A stretch of 64,000 bases of DNA from Cynocephalus volans (taxonomy: Eukaryota > Chordata > Mammalia > Dermoptera > Cynocephalidae), in contig NC_084462.1 in the NCBI RefSeq assembly GCF_027409185.1, forward strand, positions 42,480,679-42,544,678. The letters are read 5' to 3'. Both the position numbers and the translations under genes were made by a program. Each line of letters begins with the position of its first letter. Within the stretch, counting starts at the first letter, position 1. The notes below the pieces were generated by a model. The model made no database searches, had not been told where the DNA came from, and was given only the letters and a program-made list of their open reading frames with translations. Below are positions 34,580-45,170 of the stretch, piece by piece.

Positions 34580-36018
34580 TGGTAGATCCACTGGGGACCC
34601 ATTCATCAGCCTTCCCAGTGCTGGCTATTGCTAACAGAATCCTGATTTTGCTCAACCTGGGGCAGTGATGTGCTCAGGGAATGTTGCTCCAGGAAAAAAA
34701 CCAAGACTGATCCAAAACAACCTGGTAACCCTGTTCACGCTGTCAGTGATTACCTGGCAGCAGGGGATGGGTCTCTGACCCAGTTCTGGTCAGTGGGGTC
34801 TGAGAGGAAATGGGCTGAGGTGCTGGATATCTCCTGCCTTAGTAGATGAGAGACATTCGAGGGACGGAAGGTTGCTCCTGCCCTTCCTTCCTTCCTTGGA
34901 GGCTGTCTTGAGAGAATACAATGCTCCCATGCAGGAACATGAGGAGAAAACCAAGCAAAGTATAGAAAAGATATCTTAAGTCCCGGTAATGCTGAGCTGC
35001 GGGATTAACAATCCTGAATCCACCTAACACCAAATTCCTGTCTGTGAAATAATGAACTTTCCTTATTGATTGTGCTCTTTTTAGTTGAGCATTCTAGTAT
35101 TTTGTAACCAAAGGCACCTAACTGCTAAGCAAGGAGGGAATAAACAATTGTGAGTTTCTATCACATGTGGCTCTGGGCCTCCTGGAAGCTAAGCGAAAAG
35201 GGAAACCAGATAAATCGCAAAGCTCTCATTCTAGGTCAGGAAGAGTTTCTCAAGGATTTTCAGTTTTTTTGCACCTAAATTCCCTGTGACACTACATTTC
35301 CATGTAGGAGTTTATGAAAGGAACACTGAGATACATAATTGCTAGGTCTAGGATAACTGTTTTGCAGAAGCAGTTTTCACAAAGCTCTTTTTAAAGACAG
35401 CTAGGATCTAGACATTAAGAAAGAGTGTAACCAGAAAAGGCAAAAAGTTGGGTGGGAGTGGCTCCATGCCCTCCCGACCCCAGATGGTCATATCCTGCCC
35501 CCAGAAGGGAGTAGAGCTCGGTATGAATGAGCACACATGGACGAGACCACTGAGGGAAACTGCTGACACAGAGTGCAACGCAGGCTGCAGAGAAGGGTGT
35601 GGGGCCGCAGCTGTGGGGAGGGGAAGGCCCGTGACCCACCACTGCTAGAGGGGGCAGCTGTGGGTGGGATTTGGGGTGAGTGAAAAGGAGAGAAAAGAAA
35701 GGGGGACCTGGCCGGGGGAGCCCCTGGTTTGTAGAAGCCCTGGGCCTGGACCAGGGAAAGGTTTCTCTGTGATGGGGTGGGGGCTGGGGAGAGGCAGGGT
35801 CTCCTGTTTCTTGGGCCCTCCCCTGCACAGGCTCACTCACCGCGTGAGTCTCGCTGTCTGTGTCAGCCTCTCCTGTTCCCGAGACTGGGACCATTTGTGT
35901 TTATCTGGGCTTGGAAGGGGCCATCAGCTCTAGGGAATGTCACTGTAAGTGCCATCAGGTACCTCAACTCTGAACACCGTGCCGCCCAAAGTATCCGAAT
36001 GTTCTGATAGAAAAGAAG
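34580..36018. other. Unassigned sequence
   Basis: No exon or repeat supported. GC-rich at 35,420-35,990, where overlapping open frames on both strands lack recognisable domains. Confidence 0.35.
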
Positions 36019-36020
36019 TA

Positions 36021-36345
36021 CAGACGGTCCCCAACTTATGATAGTTCGACTCAACGATATTTCAACTTTATGTTTCTGACTTTACCATAGTGAGAAAGTG
36101 ATACACATTTGACTGTACTTCAAAATTTGAATTTTGATCTTTTATTTGCTATTATTATAAAAATGTTATTTTTATTATTATAAAATACGCTTTGTGTCAG
36201 ATGATTTTGCCCAACTGTAAGCTAATGTAAGTGTTCTAACCATGTTTAAAATAGGCCAGGCTATGTAGGTGCATTTTTGACTTAATATTTTCAACTTACG
36301 ATGGGTTTATTGGGACATAACCCCATCGTAAGATGAGTTTGAATT
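36021..36345 (-). mobile_element. MER2-like DNA transposon (Tigger group)
   Basis: Terminal inverted sequences CAGACGGTCCCCAACTTATG and, at the other end, the reverse of CTTACGATGGGGTTATG-type text. The interior TGTGTCAGATGATTTTGCCC and GCTAATGTAAGTGTTCTAAC matches the MER2 pattern. A TA precedes the left end (36,019-36,020), as expected for a Tc1/mariner-type target. Confidence 0.85.
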
Positions 36346-37095
36346 ATTTGAAATTCAAACTAGCCAGGCAATTACTTTAGGAATAGTCTTTGCCTTGCTA
36401 AAGAACTCACAACAGATTTTCACGAAACAATGCTGTGCTCTCTGTACCTTTCTGTAGGATGTTAATAAATGCCACAAGAAAAAAAAAAAAGGCAAATACA
36501 CTTGAGAGAGTTAAACAGGTGACTTTACTGCAATATGTCTTGAAGGCTTCAATATTGTATGTCGTCAAACCTAAGAGACACCTTGAATTGGAAGATGCAT
36601 CATTATTTTACATATTACTAAGACAGACAAAATTTCCAAGATGGGAAGTCTCACAGGAGATCCCTCTATAAAGCTGGAACAATGAAAGGCTACACTGTCA
36701 GTAAAGGGGAAAATGAGAAATAAACCCACTACACAGAGAGGAATGAGAGAAATTGTTCTGTCTCTACCTTGACCCTCGTGGAGGGAGAAATGCCCTCCAC
36801 TGATCACTGGAACCACAGGCTGGCTCCCAGCCTGGAGTCACACTATCCAAGTGGTTCCCAAGGCGTCTCAGGAGCTGGCGACCTAGATCACTGGCAGAAA
36901 CAAACACATTCTCTGGAAGAACTCAATTTCAGTTCAGGTTAGTGGTGACTGCAAAACACCAACTGTGAGATGTTTCCTGATTTTAGGATGTTAAAATGTG
37001 AGAGAATGTACCACCAGGCATGGATAAAGGACAGTACATTTTTGTGCCTTTGAGTCCCACAGAGGGACAGAGTGCAGAGTCCCCCTACTCTATTG
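36346..37095. other. Unassigned sequence
   Basis: Contains an A-rich tract (36,478-36,490). No gene or named repeat. Confidence 0.35.
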
Positions 37096-37099
37096 TCCT

Positions 37100-37325
37100 A
37101 GGGAGCACCTGGTGCCCAGCCGCAGCAGTGGTCACTTGCCACCATTTACGGAGTGCTTGCTCGGGGATTGGCGCTGGATGAGGTCCTCTGCATGCCTCAG
37201 CTCCTGTTGTGGTCACAGTGCCATTTTCAGCAGAGGAAACTGAAGCAACTTGCGTGAGGTTGCACACGTGGAAGTGGCGAGTCTGGGCTTTGCATTCCTG
37301 CTCTTCTCTGGTATTCTGAAGGTGG
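37100..37325 (-). repeat. MIR SINE
   Basis: Plus strand shows ACGGAGTGCTTGCTCGGGGA, CAGCAGAGGAAACTGAAGCA and a diverged core. Old copy. Confidence 0.65.
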
Positions 37326-37849
37326 TGCTCATTGGACATTCTTCGAGGGATGCCACCTGGGCCCACGGAAGCTACCATATTGCCAAAAATGCGATTTTTC
37401 GATAAAGTGTCTATCATCTCAAAGAACATGATTTTTGAATCAAATTCCATTTCGACACACCCCAAAAGGCTGTGCATGGTCTTCGGCTGTCCAGTGGTCT
37501 TGGCTGTGTGGACATTCCTGGGCCCCAGACAGACATTACTGTACTTGCTGTAAAGGGATCAGCATGAGAACACACAATTCAATAACACCTCCTCAGTAAT
37601 GACGATGATTCCTGTTTCCTGGTTTGGGAAGATGTTAGTATAGATATCCCATCCCTGTATTAGCATTTTCTACAACTTCTGGAATATGACCATGCTCTGA
37701 TCACCTTTATGGTCCATGTTCTGTCCCTCCCCAGACTTGCTGACCTCAATCTAGGGGAGGAGCAGCCCACCCTCTCCCCGAATAGAGCCATGTGGACCTC
37801 AAGGGCCATCTGGAGAGCCAGAGCCTGAGTAATAAATCCCCCTCCTGCA

Positions 37850-38460
37850 GAAGATGAGCCAAGTTTTATTACAGATCCTATCACAATGCAAAGGGCTAGT
37901 ACTTCTATGATTGAGCTAATCCTGTCACCGTGTAAATCAATAGGAAACTCACAGGAGGTGATTTGATTTAGGATGTTCATTTTGGGAAGCTAGTCTTCCT
38001 ACAACGTTGGAGCCAAGAAATTGCCCAGGCACTTCCACAACAAATGGAAAGTTTAGCCCAAAAGGACCAGACTTGTTATAAAACAAATTCAGATCCCTCC
38101 AAATAAAAATTCAAATGCATTTTAGTCTCCTCTCAGTTCAGTAGATTGAATCCCTTCATCTACCAAATTATTATAGAAAAACCCTTCTCTCTGCCTGTCA
38201 AATTCACTGCTGTCATGGGGGTACCATCTTGCGAGGCTCAAGCTGACTTCATAATCATTTTGATTACATGCAGTGAGCATTATCTGGCAGCAAGCCGCGT
38301 GGTTAAAGTACAACACAGGATCCATGACAAGTCCAAGAGACAGTTCGGCAAACAGGGGCCAGAAAAGTGGCACATGTTGCCTAGACATATTGCTGGTAAG
38401 TGACAAAGCATGGCCTGTAACCCAGCCCCCTGATTCAGTCCAGTGTTCCTTCTTTGCAGG
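37850..38460. promoter_or_regulatory. Candidate upstream cis-regulatory block
   Basis: This is repeat-free by eye, about 1.9-2.4 kb upstream of the PCSK6 start, AT-balanced and rich in homeodomain-type cores (CATAATCATTTTGATTAC, GTAAATCAATAGG, GTGATTTGATTTAGG). It does not code. Its function is only inferred from composition and position. Confidence 0.3.
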
Positions 38461-39384
38461 CCAGCTGGCTGGGTAGCCAGGGCTATGTCAGGCAGAGACA
38501 GGCTGAGGGTTCTGGGTACTGCTTCTGCCCACCAGGTGTGGTGTGCTCTCTTCTAGGGCTTCCCAGTTTGTGTTAGGGCCTTGTGTGTCTCCAGTGGGCA
38601 GGGGGCTGGTGAGCATCCAGGCTGTCTGTAGGAGGGACACAGGGTACCTGCATTCTGCAGTGTGGGGCAGGCTGCAGTGATTCTCCAGGGACCTGGCCCC
38701 ACTTAGCCACGCAGAAAAGGGAAAGCCATATGGGACACTGATCCCCAGGTTCCAAGAGGGGAAGCCCTTGTGAACATGGACTTGGCTTGTCCAGATTGCG
38801 CCTCCCACCACGCCTCCTGCTCTCCCACCTCCATTAGGGGTGACTCACGCCTGCAGAAAAGATGAATCATGTAGGTTATGAAACTGACAGGCTCCTGAGA
38901 GGGAGGCTAGAAAGGACCTCAGGAAGCCATCTCTGCAGATCCTGCCTTCTCCCCACCCTCTCCTGTTCCTGGCCCCTCACCTCCATCTGCCAAGCCACAG
39001 ACTAAAGCAAGTGAATTCTGCACAGCACTCAGAACAAAAGAGACTACTCCTGGAAACTGAGCATCAGATAAGCAGTCTCCTTCCCACCTCAAGGCCTTCT
39101 TGGCCTTTTTGTGTTCTGTCCTGTATTAATCAGGCTGAAGGCTTGCTGTCTGCATAGTGCCTGTTGGGACCAATGGGTCCTGGGAGGGAAGAGAGAAGAC
39201 ATCTTGCAGCGATCCTCGCCTCTCACCACTGTTCGTTCATCGTGTGAACATTTCCATAATTCTCCAGGGTGCTCCAAATAATTATCTACTGGATACCAGG
39301 CTGCTCCACGCAGCAGGGGTGAAGATGATTCAACTCACTTTCCCACTGACTGGTCACAGCTCAGCGGGTGCTTTTAAGAGTACA

Positions 39385-39600
39385 CACAATCTAGTGAACA
39401 CCTACCATGGGGCAGGCCCGGGGCTCATAAAAACAAACGTTTATCCACAACTTATTGCAGGGCAAGAGCTGAGGTCATCCTCCAAATAGCTCTATGGGGT
39501 ATATACCTGTCACCCCATTTTACAGGTGGAGCACCTGCGCTCAACTAGGACTGTAACTTGCCCAGGATCACACAGCTGTTGAGTGGACGGCCCGGGGATG
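39385..39600 (-). repeat. MIR SINE
   Basis: Plus strand shows CCCCATTTTACAGGTGGAGC and CCCAGGATCACACAGCTGTT, the reversed MIR core. Confidence 0.85.
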
Positions 39601-39908
39601 CACCTGCGGAGCCTGCCTTCCGCAGTGGGCCATGGCCTCCTCGCGGTACCGCGTGGTGGCTCGGTACACTCATTGAACCCAGCTAACCTGTCACATGGCT
39701 TTGCCTGCTTCAACGTACCCCTTCAACCAGACCTGGTCCTGGGAGCCCTAGTACTTTCCCGGCAGCTCCTGCCTTCTCCCCACCCCCTTCTGTACCCTGG
39801 GACCCTGAACACTTGCAAGCCCGCCGTCTCATGTTGAGATGGACAAGGCCACCAGGTGTGTGCGGCCTCCAGGTGCCCTGCAAGTCTGGGGAGGAGGGGA
39901 CTCACCTG
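39523..39908. promoter_or_regulatory. E-box cluster upstream of PCSK6
   Basis: Seven E-boxes with CAGGTG, CACCTG or CAGCTG cores lie at 39,523, 39,532, 39,574, 39,601, 39,853, 39,870 and 39,903. The first three are within a MIR and the fourth lies at its edge. PCSK6/PACE4 transcription has been linked to E-box-binding bHLH factors in other mammals, so these are plausible sites. Binding here is inferred. Confidence 0.5.
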
Positions 39909-40241
39909 AGAAACCCCGGGGGTCTTCCCCGCCTCTAGCAGAACACGCAGGGTCAAGGCCGCTGCTCGGGGCTGTCCTGTGTCCCGAGAGCCCCAAGAGT
40001 CTGCGAAGGAGTCCCCCGGTGTGGCGGGGGGGGGGGGCGTTTCGGGCCTCCCCTGTGGCCGCGCGCGCCGCCCGGTCCCCGGGCTGGTGGCGGGCCCAGG
40101 AGCCCGGCCGCACGAGCGCAGGCCCAGGGGCGCCGCCGGGCCGCGCGGGCGGGAACGCGCCGCGGCCGCCTCCTCCTCGCTGGCTCCCGCCCGCGGCGGC
40201 GGCGGCGGCGGCAGCAGCGGCGCTTCCCGGCACGGAGAGGC

Positions 40242-40248
40242 TTTAAAA
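40242..40248 (+). promoter_or_regulatory. TATA-like element TTTAAAA
   Basis: It is the only AT-rich element in the island, 61-67 bases before the start codon. If used, transcription would start near 40,270-40,280 and give a 5' UTR of about 30-40 bases. CpG-island promoters often lack a TATA box, so it may be incidental. Confidence 0.35.
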
Positions 40249-40308
40249 GGCGGCACCCCACCCCCCGGCGCACTCGCCGCTCGGGCGCCGCGCGAGCCTG
40301 CCGCTGCC

Positions 40309-40608
40309 ATGCCTCCGCGCGCGCCGCCTGCGCCCGGGCCCCGGCCGCCGCCCCGGGCCGCCGCCGCCGCCGCCGCCGCCGCGGGCACGAGGGGCGCGGG
40401 GGGCGCGCGGGGCGCCGGCGGGCCCGGGCTCCGGCCGCTCGCGCCTCGCCCCTGGCGCTGGCTGCTGCTGCTCGCGCTGCCCGCCGCCTGCTCCGCGCCG
40501 CCGCCGCCGCGCCCCGTCTACACCAACCACTGGGCAGTGCAAGTGCTGGGCGGCCCCGCCGCGGCGGACCGCGTGGCCGCGGCGCACGGCTACCTCAACT
40601 TGGGCCAG
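40309..40608 (+). CDS. PCSK6: Proprotein convertase subtilisin/kexin type 6 (PACE4), coding exon 1
   Basis: First coding exon, 100 codons, phase 0, followed by the donor CAG|GTGAGT. PCSK6 is a calcium-dependent, furin-like serine protease of the secretory pathway. It cleaves precursors after basic motifs, including TGF-beta-family ligands such as Nodal, and binds cell-surface heparan sulfate. The start MPPRAPPAPGPRPPPR is followed by nine alanines (17-25), a Gly/Ala/Arg stretch, the basic-then-hydrophobic signal core WLLLLALPAACSA (51-63) with probable cleavage after Ala63, and the prodomain start with VYTNHWAVQVLGG (70-82) and GYLNLGQ (94-100). The closeness to human PCSK6 exon 1 is from memory of that protein. 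The ATG at 40,309 is the first after 39,841 and has G at -3. Although the frame is open upstream there is no upstream in-frame ATG within the island. The catalytic domain lies in later exons outside the window. Confidence 0.96.
40357..40383 (+). repeat. GCC trinucleotide repeat coding for Ala9
   Basis: Eight GCC codons plus one GCG inside PCSK6 exon 1 encode alanines 17-25 of the signal region. Pure GCC runs are prone to length change. Confidence 0.92.
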
Positions 40609-41271
40609 GTGAGTGCGGCCGGCCCCGCGCACCCAAAACTTTCCCGGCGGCCGGCGGGCACGCGCCGGGGGAAGGCGGCCGGACGGCTCGGCCAGCGCGT
40701 TCCGGGGCGGCGGGCGGCCGAGGCGCCCTGCGGGACACTCGGCGGCGAGGACCAGGTGGTCCGCGTGGGCGCCCGCGCAGGCCGGGCGTGCCGGCCGTGG
40801 GTCCCCGGCAGTGCCGCCGCGCGCTGGCGCTCGGAGGCCTCGGAAGCGGGGCCCCGCGCGGACACCTGCACCGCCGCGCGGGAGTGGAGCTGTCTCGGGC
40901 GCCGGGCTTTGCCCGCGGGCGCTACCCTCAGTGCCGCCCCGCTCTACGTGGCCTCCGAGCCTCGGCCCGGCCACGCCGGCCCCTCTGCCCTCGACGGGCG
41001 GCGCGGGGCTCTGGACCCTGTGCGCGCGCCAGGGCGGCCGGCTGCTGGTTGCGTGACATGCGCATGTCCCGGCATTTCGGGGACCTGCTCTCCTTCGGTG
41101 TCCGCGGCTCCCCACGGGGTGGGGGTCCCGGAGTCTGCGCCGCCCGGGAGCAGGGCCACGGTCAGGGGACAGCGCGGGACCCAGCAGCCGCACTGCATTT
41201 AAAACCTCTTCAGGCACGGAGGGAGGTTGCTTTGTTTCTGGGATCCTGCCGCGGTTGGAGCGGCAGCTGCC

Positions 41272-41318
41272 TGCACACTAGCTGTGTGACCTTAGGCAAG
41301 TCACTTCCCTGACTCGCT
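41272..41318 (+). repeat. MIR core fragment
   Basis: ACTAGCTGTGTGACCTTAGG and CAAGTCACTTCC are the MIR core in plus orientation, within the island edge. Confidence 0.75.
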
Positions 41319-41933
41319 CATGTGCAGGGACGGTGTACTGCGTGCGGTTGTTGGGACCTCCCAGTGTTCCACGGCAAAGCGCTGACCAGGGGACCCGGCC
41401 CTCACCGGTGAGCCAAGAGGCCCCTCCCACGACCCCGTACTCCAGCCCAAGGCCTCGACTGTCACTGCTGCCGTCAGTTAGCAAGCCAGGCCAAGCCCTG
41501 GCCAGGAAGGCGGCTTAACTCCAAAGGACCGCCGTGGCGGGTCCCTTTTTCCTGCCACAACCCCGCGGAGGGGCGGTGGGGCAAGGTTGATTTATGGCCA
41601 GTGGGGGGTCCTCAGCAGGCTGAAGTGTGCCGTCCCATCAGGGGACCTCTCAGTGCAGTTAACAGACCTACAGGCTACACACATAGAGGATCAAATGAAC
41701 GGACAGGGAAGTGCCGCCTCATAACTCAAACCCTAGTGCCAGGCAGTGTTAAATTTAGTTTCATCATTATCCGTGACAGAGCTAGCAAAGTGTGGTGTGG
41801 CCCTGATGTAAATGACATTTCTTCTGCATCTTCAGTCCCATGTTGGTGCTAAGGTGAGGTGTATGGCCTTCTGAAAGGGTAGACTCTGCTTCACAAGCAA
41901 GTCAGAGTTTATCTGAAAGAACACAATCACATA

Positions 41934-41990
41934 TTGTGTGTGTGTATATAGATATACATATGTGTGTGTGTGTGTGTGTGTGTGTATTTT
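41934..41990. repeat. (TG)n / TATA microsatellite
   Basis: TG runs (about 5 and 12 units) separated by a TATAGATATACATA spacer. Confidence 0.92.
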
Positions 41991-43370
41991 AAAACATTTT
42001 ACGCGTCAAGTCTCTTTAAACATCCCTTGATGTTTTTGCCTGTGGGTAACACTGACTTCGTTTCTCCCTGGCTGATTGTCCAGACTGAAGAAGGGGCTCC
42101 TCCTATGTGCTTAGGGGCCCTGGCTCCTGCCACACTTGGCTGCTCTGCCCAGGTGGCCCAGCAATTTGTCTTCAGCTAAAAGTGACTCTTAAACTGCACG
42201 GTAAATTACCAAGCGTCTGAGTTTCAGGCTCCTGTAATAAATGAGCAGAGGGGAGCTGAAGTTGAGCTGTGAGCTCCTGGACATTATAAGAGAGCAGCAG
42301 AGAGGCGCCCCCAACCCTAACCCCCTCGAAGTTCCTACCCCTGGAATAAAAATGTCTGACCCTGGCCATGCCCAGCCTTTGAAACAACATCTATCAGGCT
42401 CGTGGAGGTGCTTATACCCCGGGTCCTCTCTGCTGATTTTGCCTGGGGGAGAGATGATTTCTCCCTGCATGCATTCCATCCACCCTCGACATTCTGGGGA
42501 GTCTCTCTAAGGTTTCCCCCGCTCTTTATGGTGCAGAGAGGGTAGACTCCACACAGCCTGGTCACTCAACTTGGTAGGCATGGTGCTGGCCTACCATGGG
42601 GAGACATTCACAAACTGAAGATTAGCTTGTTGGGGACACAAGCCATCTCAAAGGCTTGTGTGTGTTACTCAAGGAGGGCCTATTACTCTTCCTTCCCAAA
42701 CCAGCTTTTCTCCCCCTACCTCTAAGTTCATTGTTAATGTGGAAAAAGCCTGGAGCATTCCAACCTCTACCCACTCAATAAGAACTCTTTAAAAACCTTA
42801 TTTGCCTTTTTTCAGCCAGGAGAATTTGTGACTCAAATAAGATGTAGATATTATTAGCTTTGATTTATAGGCAAGTAAACAGGGTGAAGCCAGGGAAAAA
42901 AGCTGTTCGCTTTCACACGGTAAGCGTGTGTCACCTCTGACAATTATGCTCCCTGCTCTTAGTCTCCTGCTGTATCTTCTGGTCTAAGATCTTCTCAGTG
43001 TGACTCTTCCCCAAACTCTGGGCAATTAGCGTTATGCTCTGTACCTGCTGAATCACCACCTGGTTTTCTCGTAGGTCATCACTGTGCTCTAAGTTCTTGC
43101 TTGATTGTTTTACTTTCTCTCATGCAACTGGTAACCTGATTCATCTTATTTGACATGGTCCAAAGGTAATTTAGACCAGAAGTTATTCCCCTTTCTTGAG
43201 TCATGGATCTCTTTCTGAGTCTGATAAAGGCTCTGGATCCTCTCCATGGAAAAATATACATCATCGGGAACAAGACAAGCTGGCCTCTTTTTGCCCCTCT
43301 ATTCATCATTTCAGATAATAGAACAAGATTTAAAAAAGGAATAAAAACTTAAAAGTCAAACGTCATTATT
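41991..43370. other. Intronic, mostly unique sequence
   Basis: No exon. The section 43,080-43,310 has old-repeat flavour (CTCCATGGAAAAATATACAT) but I cannot name it. Confidence 0.35.
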
Positions 43371-43374
43371 GGCA

Positions 43375-45000
43375 GATGACATAACTACATGGATAATCCA
43401 ATAAAACCTAGAGACTATTAGAAATGATAAGGGAGTTGAGTGCGTTGCTTTATCAACAGTAGCTACCTATATGCCAGCAACATCTGAGAAGATAAAAGAA
43501 ATTATAATTCATCTTAGCATAAGAGCTATAAGATACTTAGAAATAAGTCTTTAAAAAGGTGAGACTTAAATGGAGAAAATGACAAAATATTTAAGAGAAA
43601 GATTGAGAAAAGAAAGACTGGATGAATGGACGGATAAGAGGGGTCTTCAAAAAGTTCACGGAAAGATTTGTATTTTCTTTTAATTCCATTTTCCCCCCAA
43701 ACTTTTTGAAGTACCCTCAAACATTGTGTTCATGTATGTGAGGACTGAGTATCTGAGAAGAGCCAGGAAGGCAGCTGTGATCATCACTGCAGTTCAGCAT
43801 CAGTCCAGAGATGGTCCAGTCCACCAGTGGAGTCAACTCAAACCTGCACAGGTACAGGAACTTGCAGTGTGAGCAGAAGACTCATGAATGGATGGGGAAG
43901 GATGGACTATTTAATAAATGGTGCTGGGAGAACTGGCTTTCCACATGGAGAAACTACACAACGATAAATTCCAGATAGGATTAAAGACCTGAACGCATAT
44001 AAAACTTTAGAAATAAATATAGTGGAATGCCTTTGTGACACTGGGAAAGGAAAGGGTTTCTTAAACAAGGCACAAAAAGAAATTTAAAAAGGAAGAGATT
44101 AATACATTAAAATAAAAAAGTTCTGTATAATTACAGAGTTAAACAGTTAAAAAGGAAGTAATAGACCGGGAAAAGTGTTTATAATATATAACAAACAGAT
44201 TAGTATAATTATTTTTAAAAACTATAAATTATTAAGAAAAAGAAAAATGCCAGGTAGAAAAATGGGGAATTCAATGAAGAGGAAATCCAAGTGGCCAATG
44301 AACATAAGAAAAGGTGCTCCACCTGGCTGGGAGTTACTGGGGCAGTGCAACTTAGGCAACTATGACATACCATTTCATACTTACCAGAGCAGCAGCCACA
44401 GGAACGTGTTAGCATCACGTGTTGGCAAGGATGCGATGGGAACATTCAGATGCTGCTGGTGGAAACTGGTATAAATACTTCAGAGAACAATTTGGCAATA
44501 TACGATGAGGCTGCATTGCACCAGTAAGTCCACGTCTAGGCTTATGCTGGAGGAAGCCTTGCACATGTGCACAAGGGGACTTCACAGGAATATCTGCTGA
44601 GGCATTTTTAAATGAAGGGAAAAACAACCCAAATATACATCAGTAGAGGAATGGAGAAATAAATCAAAGTAGTTACACCATAGAACACTATCCAGTGGTT
44701 AGAAATGGATAAATCAGATATGTATCTACATACATAAATCTCTGAAATAATGTTTAAAAAAAAAAGCAAGTTGCAGATGTTTGATGTAATGGTATTTATG
44801 TAAACTTTAAAAAAGACATAAAGCAATACTATATTATTTATGAATGCTTATGGTTGTCATAAAAGTATAGAGGTGTGGGCTGCTAGGCTCACCATCAAAT
44901 TCTAGTTAGTAGTAGCCTCTGAGAAGGAAGAGAGGGGAAGAAACCAGGGAGAAGAACTTCAAACTATCTGCAGTGTTCTAATTCATAACACACACACACA
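43375..45000 (+). mobile_element. Decayed L1 ORF2 C-terminal and 3' region
   Basis: ORF2 text runs from ATTGGCAGATGACATAAC (43,368) through TGGTGCTGGGAGAACTGGCT (43,919), which is the C-terminal ORF2 region, then L1M 3' sequence (44,290-44,820, e.g. GGCAACTATGACATACC, ATACATCAGTAGAGGAATGG). Broken by stops and by a small palindromic element at 43,638-43,718. Confidence 0.78.
43638..43718. mobile_element. Short inverted-repeat element (MITE)
   Basis: GAGGGGTCTTCAAAAAGTT on the left pairs with AACTTTTTGAAGTACCCTC on the right (17 of 19 matching after inversion). The 81-bp element resembles the ends of a mammalian mariner-type family. A TA duplication is not clear. Confidence 0.7.
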
Positions 45001-45170
45001 CATACACATGAAATTATGTTTAGGCATTTTGTACTTTGTATCAGAGTTATTACATATGGTGATGTATACATGTGTATATATACACGTCCATATATACAAA
45101 CATCGTACATACATATATATTCACATACTCGTATGTACCTCTACACATATACACAGATATGCAGAAAATG
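44986..45170. repeat. AC-rich and TA/CA mixed simple repeat
   Basis: An (AC)7 run near 44,990, then degenerate TATACA/CATATA-type sequence at 45,055-45,170. It gives His/Tyr/Ile-rich false frames. Confidence 0.8.

Larger units (their letters stand above)
39850..41210. promoter_or_regulatory. CpG island over the PCSK6 promoter and first exon
   Basis: This is the only CpG-dense block in the window. It contains many GGGCGG/CCGCCC (Sp1-type) sites and a run of 12 Gs at 40,026-40,037. It begins about 450 bp upstream of the start codon and ends about 600 bp into intron 1. Lack of stops in such GC-rich DNA produces long meaningless open frames on both strands (for example 324 codons at 40,243-41,217, minus). 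Confidence 0.93.

Noticed and set aside
39979..40308. Extension of the PCSK6 frame upstream of the chosen ATG
   Set aside because: There is no ATG in this stretch. The residues do not resemble the known N-terminus, and the ATG at 40,309 gives the expected signal peptide.
40609..41202. PCSK6 frame continuing past codon 100
   Set aside because: The sequence after Gln100 departs from the family, and a canonical GTGAGT donor sits exactly there. This is read-through into the intron.
40243..41217. Open frame of 324 codons on the minus strand across the CpG island
   Set aside because: GC-rich DNA lacks stop codons. The frame overlaps PCSK6 exon 1 in antisense, is Arg/Ala/Gly/Pro-rich with no domain, and has no splice or start evidence.
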